Part shown: one piece after another, positions 40,782 through 49,842 of the stretch
Layout: each line of letters opens with the position of its first letter
Position numbering within the stretch: position 1 is the stretch's first letter
DNA from: an uncultured Acidobacteriota bacterium
GTDB lineage: Bacteria > Acidobacteriota > Thermoanaerobaculia > Gp7-AA8
DNA: 52,905 nt
NCBI GenBank assembly: GCA_937870635.1
Contig: CALMZP010000030.1
Span: forward strand, 1 to 52,905
Direction: 5' to 3'
Program-made: the position numbers and the translations under genes
The notes under the pieces: model-generated
Seen by the model: the letters and a program-made list of their open reading frames with translations, nothing else
What the model was told of the DNA's origin: nothing
The model's database searches: none

Positions 40782-42389
40782 ATGGCGACGATGCAACCAG
40801 CGCGGGCGCAAGGGCAGAGTGTGACGTTGTTGGGGAAGGCGCCGACGGAACCGGTCGATCTGGCGGACGTGGCGGTGCTGCTGAACCCGGACGACGCGGT
40901 CGCCATCGCCAAGCAGCCGCTATTGCCGCGAACCATTTTGAAGACGGCTGGCGGCGAAGTGCGGGTGGCGCAGATGATCCCGCCGGGGCACAAGGTGGCG
41001 CTGCGGGCGGTCCCCGAGGGGGGCGAAGTGCGGCGGTACGGGCAGATCATCGGGTTTGCGACCAAAGACATTGCGCCTGGGGATCACGTGCATAGTCACA
41101 ATTTGTCGGTGGGGGAAGGGTTGGAGCTCGATTACGCGCCGGCGACGGAGTACCGGCCGGTGGAGTACGTGCCGGAGGGGGAGCGGCGGACGTTCATGGG
41201 GTACCGGCGCAAGGATGGGCGCGTCGGGACGCGGAACTTTGTGGCGCTGCTGGCGTCGGTAAACTGCTCGTCGTCGGCGACGCGGCAGGTGGCGGAGTAC
41301 TTTCGCGATCCGGAGGTGATGAAGGCGTACCCGAACGTCGACGGGGTGATCCCGCTGGCGACGAAGGGGGGGTGCGGGTCGCACTACGGGTCGTCGGACC
41401 TGGGGGTGCTGCAGCGGACGATGGCGGGAATCGTCGATCACCCGAATGTGGGGGGGTACGTGATCCTGAGCCTGGGCTGCGAGGTGAACCAGCCGACGGA
41501 CATGATCGAGTCGACGGGGCTGGGCAATGGGCATCAGCCGACGGTGCTGACGATCCAGCAGGACGGCGGGTTCGCCAAGACGGTGCAGGCCGGGATCGAA
41601 GCGGTGAAGCGGATTTTGCCGACGGTCAACGACGTGCGGCGCGAGGAGATCCCGGCGTCCGAGCTGGTGGTGGCGCTGCAATGCGGCGGCTCCGATGGGT
41701 GGTCGGGGGTGACGGCGAATCCGGGGCTGGGCCGGGCGGCGGACGAGATCGTGCGCCAGGGCGGGACGGTGGTGCTGGGGGAGACGACGGAGGTCTATGG
41801 CGGGGAGCATCTGCTGACGCGGCGGGCGAAGAGCGAGCAGGTGGCGCAGGATCTCATTGACCGCATCCACTGGTGGGAGCGGTACACGGCGCTGTTCGGG
41901 GCCTCGATCGACAACAACCCGGCGCCGGGCAACAAGCTGGGTGGGCTGACGACGATCTTCGAGAAGTCGCTGGGGGCGATCGCGAAGGCGGGGAGCTCGC
42001 CACTGAATCAGGTGGCCGGCTATGGGGAGCGCATCACCGAGCGCGGGTTCGTCCATATGGACACGCCAGGGTACGACCCGGTGTCGGTGACGGGGCAAGT
42101 GGCGGGAGGGTGCAACGTCGTGGTGTTCACGACGGGGCGGGGGTCGGCGTTCGGGTTCAAGCCGGCGCCGTCGATCAAGATTGCGACGAACTCGACGTTG
42201 TACGCCAACCAGGAGCCGGACATGGATATCAACGCCGGCAAGGTGCTGGACGGGGTGAGCCTGGACGAGCTGGGGCAGGAGATTTTCGAGAAGATTCTGG
42301 CGGTGGCGTCCGGCGAGCGGAGCAAGAGCGAGCTGGCGGGGGTGGGGGAAGAGGAGTACAACCCGTGGATTATTGGGGCGATGTTGTAG
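40782..42389 (+). CDS. Altronate/galactarate dehydratase family protein (UxaA type)
   Basis: This 535-residue enzyme dehydrates sugar acids (altronate to 2-keto-3-deoxygluconate, or a related hexarate). An N-terminal SAF domain (about residues 15-110, with HVHSHNLSV) is joined to the large UxaA domain. The large domain starts GYRRKDGRVGTRN and includes NCSSSA, GGCGS, LGCEVNQ and QCGGSDG, cysteines that bind the iron cofactor of this family. Single-chain SAF-UxaA proteins are usual for this class. I chose the ATG at 40782 because GGAGG lies six bases before it; an upstream ATG at 40752 has no such site. It is likely the key enzyme of this cluster; hexuronate pathway partners are not seen. Confidence 0.91.
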   Translation: MATMQPARAQGQSVTLLGKAPTEPVDLADVAVLLNPDDAVAIAKQPLLPRTILKTAGGEVRVAQMIPPGHKVALRAVPEGGEVRRYGQIIGFATKDIAPGDHVHSHNLSVGEGLELDYAPATEYRPVEYVPEGERRTFMGYRRKDGRVGTRNFVALLASVNCSSSATRQVAEYFRDPEVMKAYPNVDGVIPLATKGGCGSHYGSSDLGVLQRTMAGIVDHPNVGGYVILSLGCEVNQPTDMIESTGLGNGHQPTVLTIQQDGGFAKTVQAGIEAVKRILPTVNDVRREEIPASELVVALQCGGSDGWSGVTANPGLGRAADEIVRQGGTVVLGETTEVYGGEHLLTRRAKSEQVAQDLIDRIHWWERYTALFGASIDNNPAPGNKLGGLTTIFEKSLGAIAKAGSSPLNQVAGYGERITERGFVHMDTPGYDPVSVTGQVAGGCNVVVFTTGRGSAFGFKPAPSIKIATNSTLYANQEPDMDINAGKVLDGVSLDELGQEIFEKILAVASGERSKSELAGVGEEEYNPWIIGAML

Positions 42390-42465
42390 GGAAGGGCGGC
42401 GCGCATCGTGTCATGTCGGGCGTTGGCGAGGATTTTCGGCTGCACGGGGCGCCGTGTTCCGGACG

Positions 42466-42493
42466 CCGAGATTCCTCCTTCGTCGGAATGACC
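42466..42493. repeat. Intergenic repeat CCGAGATTCCTCCTTCGTCGG type, copy 3
   Basis: The core ATTCCTCCTTCGTCGGAATGAC matches the menD-internal copy at 49195 over more than 20 bases. It lies just upstream of the LUD-domain gene. Confidence 0.85.
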
Positions 42494-42533
42494 CGAAACG
42501 TGTGTGCCATTTTCGTATCTTGCCGAAATCGTG

Positions 42534-43100
42534 ATGGTTGACGAGGCCGTTGTCGGGGTGAGGCTCGCTGAGTTTCGCCTGAGGGCGGAGCCGCTTGGGG
42601 TGGCGGTCTCGAGGGTCGGCGGGACGGCGATGGCCGTTGCGACGCTAGTGGAATGGCTGGCGGGGGTGGGGGGGGGCGCGGTCATCGTGGCGGAAGAGTT
42701 GGCGAAGCGGGCGCCGGAGCTCGTTGCCGGGCTCGGGGGCGCTGGGGTGAGCGTGCGAGGGGCGGCGCCGCCACGGGAGACGCGGGATGCGCCGGCGGGG
42801 ATCAGTCTGGCGCAACTGGCGGTGGCGGAGACAGGGTCGATGCTGCTGTCGGAGCCATCGCTCGCAGACCGGTCGGTGGGGATGCTGGTCTTGGCGCAGG
42901 TGATTGTCTGTCCGACGGCGGCGCTGGTGGCGACGCTGGATGAGGCGGTTCCGCTGTTGCGGGAGATAGCGCTGGGTCCTGGAGGATCCTTTGCAACCTT
43001 CGTAACGGGGCCGAGCCGGACGGCGGATATCGAGCGGGTGTTGACGGTCGGGGTGCAGGGGCCGGGGGTGGTGATGACGCTCTTTGTGGACGAGCTATGA
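42534..43100 (+). CDS. LUD-domain protein (LutC/YkgG family)
   Basis: This protein of about 188 residues carries the LUD domain of lactate-utilisation proteins. Diagnostic segments are GISLAQLAVAETGSMLL, CPTAALVATLDEAVPLL and the family's TGPSRTADIERVLTVGVQGPG near the C-terminus. LutC normally works with LutA and LutB (Fe-S proteins) in lactate oxidation, but those are absent here. The start is the ATG at 42534 (or GTG at 42531), without a clear ribosome site. Its stop overlaps the next gene (ATGA), so it is coupled to a class III aminotransferase, an unusual partner. Confidence 0.87.
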   Translation: MVDEAVVGVRLAEFRLRAEPLGVAVSRVGGTAMAVATLVEWLAGVGGGAVIVAEELAKRAPELVAGLGGAGVSVRGAAPPRETRDAPAGISLAQLAVAETGSMLLSEPSLADRSVGMLVLAQVIVCPTAALVATLDEAVPLLREIALGPGGSFATFVTGPSRTADIERVLTVGVQGPGVVMTLFVDEL

Positions 43101-44467
43101 GCGTGCGGGTCGAGCCGGACGACACGCGGGTCATTCATCGCGATTTGAATCGGGCGTATCCGACGTTGGTGCGGGGTGAGGGCGTCTACCTCTTCGACAG
43201 TGAGGGGAAGCGGTACATCGACGCAAGCGGCGGGTCGGCGGCGGTGACGGCGATCGGGCACGGCGTGCCGGAGGTCGTCAGTGTGCTGGCGGAGCAGGCG
43301 GGGCGGCTGGCGTATGCGCCGACGCATGCGTTCACGACGGATGCGGTCGAGGAGTGCGCGCGGCTGATCATCGAGGAGTTCGCGCCGGAGGGGTTCGGCA
43401 AGGTCTGGTTCGTCTCAGGCGGGTCGGAGGCGACGGAGAATGCGGTGAAGATGGCGCTCCAGTACCACCGGGAGCGGGGAGACGGGTCGCGGCATCTGGT
43501 GATCGGACGGCGGCAGTCGTTTCATGGGGCGACGATCGCGGCGCTGGGGTTCGGGGGGAACGCGGGGCGGCGGAGGCCGTTTGCGGCGATCCTGCCGCCG
43601 GCCGAGCATATTGCGCCGTGTCATCCGTATCGGTGCCGGGCGAATGGGGCGTGCCCGCCGTGCGATTTATCGTGCGCGGACGATCTGGAGCTCACGATTC
43701 GACAGGTCGGGGCGGAGAATGTGGCGGCGTTTATCGCCGAGCCGGTGGTGGGGGCGACGCTGGGGGCCGCGCCGGCGAGCGAGGGGTATTTTCAGCGCAT
43801 TCGAGAGATTTGCGACCGGTATGGGGTGCTGTTCATCGCGGACGAGGTGATGACGGGGTTCGGGCGGACGGGAAAGGCGTGGGGACTCGATCATTGGGGG
43901 GTGATTCCGGATCTCATCACCTGTGCGAAGGGGATCAGCGGCGGGTATGCGCCGCTGGGGGCGGTGCTGGCCAAGCCGGAGTTTGTGGGGGAGATTCGGT
44001 CGCGGAGCGGGTCGTTCGTGATCGGGCATACGGCGTCGGGGAATCCGCTGTCGTGCGCGGTGGGGGCGGCGGTGCTGCGCTACATCCGCGACCACGGGTT
44101 GATCGAGAACGCGGAGGCGGTGGGGGGCTATTTCAAGGCGCGGCTGCTGGAGCTGGCGGAGCGGCACGCGATGATCGGGGATGTGCGGGGGATGGGACTG
44201 CTCCTGGGGGTTGAGCTGGTGCGGGATCGGGAGAGCAAGGAGCCGTTTCCGCCCGCGTGGGGTGTCGGAAAGCGGGTGGGGGCGGCGACGTTGGAGCGGG
44301 GGCTGGTGTCGTATCCGGGGGCGGGGACGGCCGATGGCGCAGCTGGCGATCATCTATTGTATGCGCCGCCGTTGGTGATAACGCGCGAGCAGGTGGATGA
44401 GGTGGTTGGGATTCTGGACGAGAGTTTGGGGGCGGTTGAGATGGATCTCGCCGGGGTCGCCGGATAG
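43097..44467 (+). CDS. Class III PLP-dependent aminotransferase
   Basis: This 456-residue aminotransferase is of the ornithine/GABA/beta-alanine class. It has LFDSEGKRYIDASGG, VSGGSEATENAVKMAL at the phosphate site, RRQSFHGAT, and EPVVGATLGA, then IADEVMTGFGRTGK and the PLP lysine in CAKGISGGYAPLGAV. The CxxC-rich insert (CHPYRCRANGACPPCDLSC) between the two halves is shared with some omega-aminotransferases. It is coupled to the LUD protein gene. Substrates may be amines or omega-amino acids; none can be named from sequence. The next ~195 bases (44468-44663) hold no gene I can support. Confidence 0.9.
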   Translation: MSVRVEPDDTRVIHRDLNRAYPTLVRGEGVYLFDSEGKRYIDASGGSAAVTAIGHGVPEVVSVLAEQAGRLAYAPTHAFTTDAVEECARLIIEEFAPEGFGKVWFVSGGSEATENAVKMALQYHRERGDGSRHLVIGRRQSFHGATIAALGFGGNAGRRRPFAAILPPAEHIAPCHPYRCRANGACPPCDLSCADDLELTIRQVGAENVAAFIAEPVVGATLGAAPASEGYFQRIREICDRYGVLFIADEVMTGFGRTGKAWGLDHWGVIPDLITCAKGISGGYAPLGAVLAKPEFVGEIRSRSGSFVIGHTASGNPLSCAVGAAVLRYIRDHGLIENAEAVGGYFKARLLELAERHAMIGDVRGMGLLLGVELVRDRESKEPFPPAWGVGKRVGAATLERGLVSYPGAGTADGAAGDHLLYAPPLVITREQVDEVVGILDESLGAVEMDLAGVAG

Positions 44468-44663
44468 TTCGGATCTTGGAGCGGCGTGCCGGAATGACAC
44501 GCCGTCCGCATCGCGCCGTAATGCGACCACGACGGAGCGGCGGTGCGTGGGCATTCTCCCTGCGCCAGGCCTCAGCCGCCTGCGATCAGCAACGTGCTGG
44601 CGCGCGGAGGGGAGCGCGGCGTCGTGCGGATCGGCAGAGATCCCGCGGCAGACTCCTGTCCTG

Positions 44664-46157
44664 TCAGGTCCCTCGCCTTGCGGGCGCGATGTGCTCGGAC
44701 AGCACGCGACGAAGGAGCTTGCCCGATGGCGTGCGCGGCAGCTCGGTTGCGAGCACGAAGCGATCCGGGATTTTGAAACTGGATAGCTCTGTGGCGCAAT
44801 GGCGGCGGAGCTCGGGGTCGGCGTGCGTGGGGTCGCCGCGCCAGACGACGACGGCGATGGGGCGGGCGCCCCAGGTTTCGTGGGGGATCCCGACGACGCC
44901 GGCGTCAGCGACGAGGGGGTGGGAGCGGAGAACGCGCTCGATTTCGGCGGGGTAGACGTTTTCGCCGCCGGAGATGATGAGGTCGTGGCGGCGGTCGACG
45001 ACGACGAGGTAGCCGTCGTCGTCGAGGTAGCCGATATCGCCGGTGGCGAACCAAGCGTCGGGGTCGCGAGCTTCCGAATCGCCGAGGTAGCCGCGGAAGT
45101 TGGTGGGACCGCGGATCTCGATCTCCCCGATCGCGCCGGGGGGCGCTTCGCCGTGCTCTGTGACGATGCGGATATCGGTCAGGGGCAGCGGGCGTCCTGA
45201 CGAGCCGAGATGGGCCTGGACCTGCTCCGGGAGGAGGGTGGCGACCTGCGATGTCGCTTCGGTGAGGCCGTAGGTGGGGGCGACGGGGATACCGAGGCGG
45301 AGGCAGGTTTCGAGGAGTTGGGGCGGGGCGGCGCTGCCGCCGAGGAGGATGCAGCGGAGATGTGGGGGCCAGGGCCGGTCGTTTCGTAGGGCGAGCATGC
45401 GGTCGAGCATGGCGGGGACGAGGGAGACGAGCGCAGCGCCGGCGTCGATCGCGTGCAGGGCGCGTTGGGGGTCGAAGCGGTCGTGGAGGATGACGGGCGT
45501 TGCGCCGATGATGCTGCGGAAGAGGATGGCGAGGCCGCCGACGTGGAATAGGGGCATCGTCAATAGCCAGACGTCGTGCGAGCGGTGGCCGAGATGGAGG
45601 ACGGAGGAGATGGCGCTGAACCAAAGGTTGCCGTAGGTGAGGATGGCGCCTTTGGGGCGGCCGCTGGTGCCGGAGGTGTAGAAGACGGCGGCTTCGGCGG
45701 TGAGATTGACCCTCACCCCTAACCCCTCTCCCTGCGCACAGGGAGAGGGCAGCGTTTTTTCGGGGCGGTTCTCGATGGACGAGATGGGAATGACGGCGAG
45801 ATTTCGTGACGATTGCGCGACCGCAGCGGCGTCGTGCGTTTCGTCGGCGAGGAGGAGGGTAATGTCCGCGTCGGCGATCTGAAAGGCGAGCTCCGCGGGG
45901 GAGAGGCGCGGGTTGAGGGGGACAACGGGGATGCCGAGGCGAACGGCGGCGAGGACGGCGAGGACGAAGCCGGGGCGGTTGGCGGAGAGGATGCCGATTC
46001 GGCCCGGCGGGTCCGGCAAGGCGCTGGTCAGCGTCTCGGCGGCCGCGTTCACGTGACGGTACAGCTCGGCGAAGGTCCACCGTTCCTCGCCGAATGTTAG
46101 GGCGAGCTTGTCGGGGTGGTTGCGGCTGGTGGTTTCGAGCCAGCTGGGGAGGTTCAT
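44664..46157 (-). CDS. menE: o-Succinylbenzoate-CoA ligase (AMP-forming)
   Basis: This 497-residue enzyme activates o-succinylbenzoate with ATP and CoA in menaquinone synthesis. It is an acyl-adenylating enzyme with the P-loop YTSGTSGRPKGA, the YGLTEATSQ motif, GDIGYLDDDGYL, the hinge RRHDLIISGGENVYPAE, and the catalytic lysine in PSGKLLRR. Its assignment as MenE rests mainly on the menFDHB genes upstream. An unusual in-frame insert at about residues 134-149 (LPSPCAQGEGLG) is encoded by a repeat of the CCCTCACCCC family. I chose the ATG at 46157 (MNLPSWLE); the upstream frame is repeat sequence. Confidence 0.88.
   Translation of the reverse strand: MNLPSWLETTSRNHPDKLALTFGEERWTFAELYRHVNAAAETLTSALPDPPGRIGILSANRPGFVLAVLAAVRLGIPVVPLNPRLSPAELAFQIADADITLLLADETHDAAAVAQSSRNLAVIPISSIENRPEKTLPSPCAQGEGLGVRVNLTAEAAVFYTSGTSGRPKGAILTYGNLWFSAISSVLHLGHRSHDVWLLTMPLFHVGGLAILFRSIIGATPVILHDRFDPQRALHAIDAGAALVSLVPAMLDRMLALRNDRPWPPHLRCILLGGSAAPPQLLETCLRLGIPVAPTYGLTEATSQVATLLPEQVQAHLGSSGRPLPLTDIRIVTEHGEAPPGAIGEIEIRGPTNFRGYLGDSEARDPDAWFATGDIGYLDDDGYLVVVDRRHDLIISGGENVYPAEIERVLRSHPLVADAGVVGIPHETWGARPIAVVVWRGDPTHADPELRRHCATELSSFKIPDRFVLATELPRTPSGKLLRRVLSEHIAPARRGT
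45710..45756. repeat. Intragenic CCCTCACCCC-family repeat inside menE
   Basis: It contains an 11-bp perfect hairpin (45724-45734 with 45739-45749, loop CGCA) and is kin to the intergenic repeats A and B. It is translated as part of MenE, before the P-loop, apparently in a tolerant surface loop. Confidence 0.9.
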
Positions 46158-46205
46158 GTTGTTGGTCCCGGCGTACTGGCAAGGGGCGAATGTTGTGCTC
46201 TGGAG

Positions 46206-46237
46206 CCGAGATGCCTCGCTTCGCTCAGCATGACACG
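46206..46237. repeat. Intergenic repeat CCGAGATGCCTCGCTTCGCTCAG type, copy 4
   Basis: It lies in the 121-base gap between menB and menE, otherwise one of the few gaps in the menaquinone operon. It could attenuate menE expression or separate menE onto its own promoter. Confidence 0.82.
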
Positions 46238-46278
46238 GGGGGTGGGGCGCGATTTCGACGATTCTGGGCATGGGGCGG

Positions 46279-47100
46279 TCATGGGAAGCGGGGGTATTTG
46301 GAGAAGTCGGGTTGGCGTTTTTCGAGGAAGGCGGTTTTGCCTTCGCTGCCTTCTTCGGTCATGTAGAAGAGGCGGGTGGCGTCGCCGGCGAGCTGCTGAA
46401 TGCCGGCGAGGCCGTCGGTGTCGGCGTTGAAGGCGGCCTTGAGGAAGCGCAGGGCGGTGGGGCTGAGGGCGAGGATCTCGCGGGCCCACTGCACGGCCTC
46501 GTCCTGGAGGCGGTCGACGGGGACGACGGTGTTGACGAGGCCCATGGCGAGGGCCTGCCGGGCGTCGTACTGGCGGCAGAGAAACCAGATCTCCTTGGCT
46601 TTTTTCTGGCCGACGGTGCGGGCGAGGAGCCCGGCGCCGTAGCCGGCGTCGAAGCTGCCGACGCGGGGGCCGGTCTGGCCGAAGTGGGCGTTGTCGGCGG
46701 CGATGGTGAGGTCGCAGACGAGGTGAAGGACGTGGCCGCCGCCGATGGCGTAGCCGGCGACGGCGGCGATGACCGGTTTGGGGATGTAGCGGATGAGGTG
46801 CTGCAGGTCGAGGACGTTGAGGCGCGGGACCTTGTCCTCGCCGACGTAGCCGGCTTCGCCGCGGACTTTCTGGTCGCCGCCGGAGCAGAAGGCGGCGTCG
46901 CCGGCGCCGGTGAGGATGACGACGCCGACGTCGAGGTCTTCGCGGGCGTCGACGAAGGCGTCGATCATCTCGGTGACGGTCTGAGGGCGAAAGGCGTTGC
47001 GGACGTGGGTGCGGTCGATGGTGACGCGGGCGATGCCGTCGGGGGTTTTTTCGTAGCGGATGTCTTCGTAGGTTCCGACCTGTTGCCATTCGGCGTTCAA
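46279..47100 (-). CDS. menB: 1,4-Dihydroxy-2-naphthoyl-CoA synthase
   Basis: This 273-residue crotonase-family enzyme closes the naphthoquinone ring of menaquinone. Signatures include [45 protein letters not shown] and the MenB-specific [12 protein letters not shown], then GLVNTVVP. Length is right. Translation starts at a TTG (47100), because AGGAGGT stands six bases before it and no ATG fits; the long upstream frame overlaps menH. It follows menH by 17 bases. Confidence 0.95.
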   Translation of the reverse strand: MNAEWQQVGTYEDIRYEKTPDGIARVTIDRTHVRNAFRPQTVTEMIDAFVDAREDLDVGVVILTGAGDAAFCSGGDQKVRGEAGYVGEDKVPRLNVLDLQHLIRYIPKPVIAAVAGYAIGGGHVLHLVCDLTIAADNAHFGQTGPRVGSFDAGYGAGLLARTVGQKKAKEIWFLCRQYDARQALAMGLVNTVVPVDRLQDEAVQWAREILALSPTALRFLKAAFNADTDGLAGIQQLAGDATRLFYMTEEGSEGKTAFLEKRQPDFSKYPRFP

Positions 47101-47117
47101 CGGGCTACCTCCTGTGG

Positions 47118-47963
47118 TCAAGAAAAGGCGCTTCGTTCTTGGGTGGCATGGAAGCCGCGGACGGCTTCGCTGAAGCAATCCGGGGACTCGAGATGGACGG
47201 CATGGCCCGCGTGCGGGATCAGGCAGAGCGTCGCATGCGGGATGCTTTGCTGCATGCGGGCCGCGAGTTGGGCGAACTTGGCATCGAGGGCGCCGGCGAT
47301 GAGGAGCGTGGGCGCCTGGACGTCTCCGAGGCGATGCCAGAGCGAGGGTTGGGCGCCCTGGCCCATGCCGCGCAGGCTGTTGGCGAGGCCGGTAGGGGAG
47401 TTGGCGAGGCGGCGATCGCGCTGGGCGGCGAGGGTCTTGGGGAGGAGAGATCGCTGGCTGTCCCACATGGGCAGGGCTTCCCACTCGGCGACGAATGCCC
47501 CGGTGCCGCGCTCCTCGATGCGGGTGGCGAGGGCGTTGTCGGAGGCGCGGCGAAGCGCGCGTTCGTTCTCGTCCTGGATGCCGGCGGTGGCGCTTTCGAG
47601 GATGAGGGCGGAGACGCGCCGCGGGTGCGCGATGGCGACGCCTAGGGCGAGACGGCCGCCGAGGGAGTAGCCGAGGCAGGCGCCGCGGTCGATGCCGAGC
47701 CTGTCCAGCACGGCGGCGAGGTCGTTGACCGCGAGGTCGAACCGGTAGCGGGCGGGGTCCGCGGGGGCCGACGATGCGCCGTGGCCGATCAGGTCGATGG
47801 CGTGAAGATCGTAGTCGCCGGCCAGTCGGTCGATGATGGGTTGCCACGACTCGGCGCGGCCGGTGAAGCCGTGGAGCAGGATCAGCGGGTCGCCGGGGCC
47901 CTGGCGCAGTACGCGGAACTCGAGGCCGTTGACCTGGTGGATTCGGATCGTCTCAGGCGCCAA
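47118..47963 (-). CDS. menH: 2-Succinyl-6-hydroxy-2,4-cyclohexadiene-1-carboxylate synthase
   Basis: This 281-residue alpha/beta hydrolase removes pyruvate from the MenD product. It has the oxyanion motif LLHGFTG, the nucleophile elbow [11 protein letters not shown] and the catalytic His in AGHAVHLE near the C-terminus. Position between menD and menB supports MenH. The start is a TTG at 47963 that overlaps the last 11 bases of menD, so it is translationally coupled. Confidence 0.9.
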   Translation of the reverse strand: MAPETIRIHQVNGLEFRVLRQGPGDPLILLHGFTGRAESWQPIIDRLAGDYDLHAIDLIGHGASSAPADPARYRFDLAVNDLAAVLDRLGIDRGACLGYSLGGRLALGVAIAHPRRVSALILESATAGIQDENERALRRASDNALATRIEERGTGAFVAEWEALPMWDSQRSLLPKTLAAQRDRRLANSPTGLANSLRGMGQGAQPSLWHRLGDVQAPTLLIAGALDAKFAQLAARMQQSIPHATLCLIPHAGHAVHLESPDCFSEAVRGFHATQERSAFS

Positions 47964-49842
47964 CGGGGTCGGCCTTTCGCAGCGCCTCGGTCACGGTTGC
48001 CCAGACTTCGCGGTGCTGCGCCACGTTTCGTGTCCGATCGGTGACGACTTCGACGATGGAAAGGCCGGGCTCGGCCAAGGCGCGCGTGACTTCGCGGCGG
48101 AAGGCGCAGCGGGTGAGAGGGCGGGCGTGGGAGGCGGCGAAGAGGTGGGCGGCGGCAGCGACGTCGAGGCCGGTGGGCGTGCCGAAGAGGGTCTCGAAGG
48201 TTGCTGTGTCGATCTGGCTCGCCTGGGGGAGGAAGGAAAAGATGCCGCCGCCGTCGTTGTTGACGACGACGATGACCGCCGAGAGATCGAAGAGGCGGGC
48301 GGCGATGAGGCCGCCGAGGTCGTGCAGGAAAGAGAGGTCGCCGACGAGGAGGGCGACGGGGGCGTTGGCGACGGCGGCGGCGCCGAGAGCCGTGGAGGTC
48401 ATGCCGTCGATGCCGTTGGCGCCGCGGTTGCCGAGGAGGCGGAGGGGGCGGGCATCGCCGCGGACGAAGGCGTCGATGTCGCGGACGGGCATGCTGTTGC
48501 CGGCGACGAGGGTCGTGCCGTTCGGGAGGAGGGCGGCGAGGTCGGCCGCGATGCCGCCTTCGGAGAGATTGTCGTGGTCTGCAAGCGCCTGCTCGATGGC
48601 GTCGCGCGTGAGGCAATCGACGGATCGCCAGGTTTCGAGCCATCCGGTCTCTCCGAATCTGGCGTATGGCGGGATCGCGTCGGCAATGGCAAGGAAGGTT
48701 TGCGCTTCGTCCGCTTGGACGTAGTGGGTGGCGAGGTGGGAGGGGTCGCGGGGCGAGCCGGCGTCGATGGCAACATGGGCTTTGCCGGGGTGAGCGGTGA
48801 GGAACTGCTGGAGGGGTTTGGACGTGGGTGGGGCGCCGACGCGGATAACGAGCTCGGGGGCGAGGCGAGCGGCGGTGGCGGGGTCGCGGAGGAAGGGGTC
48901 GTAGGCGTCAATGATGGGGGTGTGGTCGTGGGGGCCGAAGCGGAGACCGCTGAGGGGGTCGGCCAGGATCGGGTAGCCGCTGGCTTCGGCCAGGCTGGTT
49001 GCCGCCGTTGGCAGGCCCGGAGATTCGCCGGGGCCGCAGACGATGATGCCTTTCGGCTCGGCGCTGATGAGGGAGGCGATCTCGGTCAATACCCTTTGGC
49101 TGGGTATTGCGAGTCCTGGCTCATGCCGCAGGTGCTTGGATCGACCATCGGTTGCGGGAGTCTCGTTCGTGCTTGGGCCAGGTATTGCCGGGCGCCGAGA
49201 TTCCTCCTTCGTCGGAATGACACGGGCAGTGGTTGCCGGTCTGGGGCGTCCGGCGGCGAACAAGGGCACGAGTCGCAGCGGGGGCTCGAGATCGGCGGGG
49301 AGGAGGGGTTCGCGGAACGGCAGGTTGAGGTGGACGGGGCCGGCTGGGGCGGAGCGGGCGGTTTGGGCGGCGCGGGCGGCGGCGGCGCGAGTGGCGCGGA
49401 GGAGGGTTTCGTCGGCGGTGGGGACGGGGAGGTCGGCGAACCACTTGGCGTGGCTGCCGTAGAGGCGGATCTGGTCGATGGTCTGGGCGGCGCCCCAGTC
49501 GCGCAGCTCGGGGGGACGGTCGGCAGTGAGGACGACGAGGGGGACGCGGCTGAGGGAGGCCTCGGCGACGGCGGGGAGGAAGTTGGCGGCGGCGGTGCCG
49601 GAGGTGGAGAGGAGGGCGACCGGTTCGGCGCGCTGGCGGGCCATGCCGAGGGCGAAGAAGGCCGCCGAGCGCTCGTCGATGTGGACCCAGATGCGGATGT
49701 CGGGGTGGGCAGCGAGGGCGACGGCGACAGGGGTGGAGCGGGAGCCGGGGCAGAGGACGGCGTGGTGGATGCCTTGCTGGGCGAGGGCATCGACCAGGGC
49801 GCAGGCGGCAGCGAGGTTGGCGCGGCCGGTGTCGGCGGTCAT
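47953..49842 (-). CDS. menD: 2-Succinyl-5-enolpyruvyl-6-hydroxy-3-cyclohexene-1-carboxylate synthase
   Basis: This 629-residue thiamine-diphosphate enzyme joins isochorismate and a succinic semialdehyde unit from 2-oxoglutarate. It has CPGSRSTPV, the cofactor-activating Glu in HIDERSAAFFALG, the TSGTAAANFLPAV segment and the diphosphate/metal site GDLSFLHDLGGL...VNNDGGGIFSFLPQ. It is longer than usual (about 560), partly because of an insert at about 200-245, including VIPTKEESRRPAIPG, which is a translated intergenic repeat. The start ATG at 49842 overlaps the menF stop (ATGA). Confidence 0.94.
   Translation of the reverse strand: MTADTGRANLAAACALVDALAQQGIHHAVLCPGSRSTPVAVALAAHPDIRIWVHIDERSAAFFALGMARQRAEPVALLSTSGTAAANFLPAVAEASLSRVPLVVLTADRPPELRDWGAAQTIDQIRLYGSHAKWFADLPVPTADETLLRATRAAAARAAQTARSAPAGPVHLNLPFREPLLPADLEPPLRLVPLFAAGRPRPATTARVIPTKEESRRPAIPGPSTNETPATDGRSKHLRHEPGLAIPSQRVLTEIASLISAEPKGIIVCGPGESPGLPTAATSLAEASGYPILADPLSGLRFGPHDHTPIIDAYDPFLRDPATAARLAPELVIRVGAPPTSKPLQQFLTAHPGKAHVAIDAGSPRDPSHLATHYVQADEAQTFLAIADAIPPYARFGETGWLETWRSVDCLTRDAIEQALADHDNLSEGGIAADLAALLPNGTTLVAGNSMPVRDIDAFVRGDARPLRLLGNRGANGIDGMTSTALGAAAVANAPVALLVGDLSFLHDLGGLIAARLFDLSAVIVVVNNDGGGIFSFLPQASQIDTATFETLFGTPTGLDVAAAAHLFAASHARPLTRCAFRREVTRALAEPGLSIVEVVTDRTRNVAQHREVWATVTEALRKADPVGA
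49195..49223. repeat. Intragenic repeat inside menD, copy 5
   Basis: This is the same repeat as at 42466 (ATTCCTCCTTCGTCGG core). It is read antisense to the repeat as VIPTKEESRR within MenD, between its N-terminal and central domains. The reading frame is intact on both sides. Confidence 0.9.

Noticed and set aside
44468-44663. Short frames in the gap before menE
   Set aside because: No ribosome site, family match or conserved composition; they look like chance open frames in GC-rich spacer.
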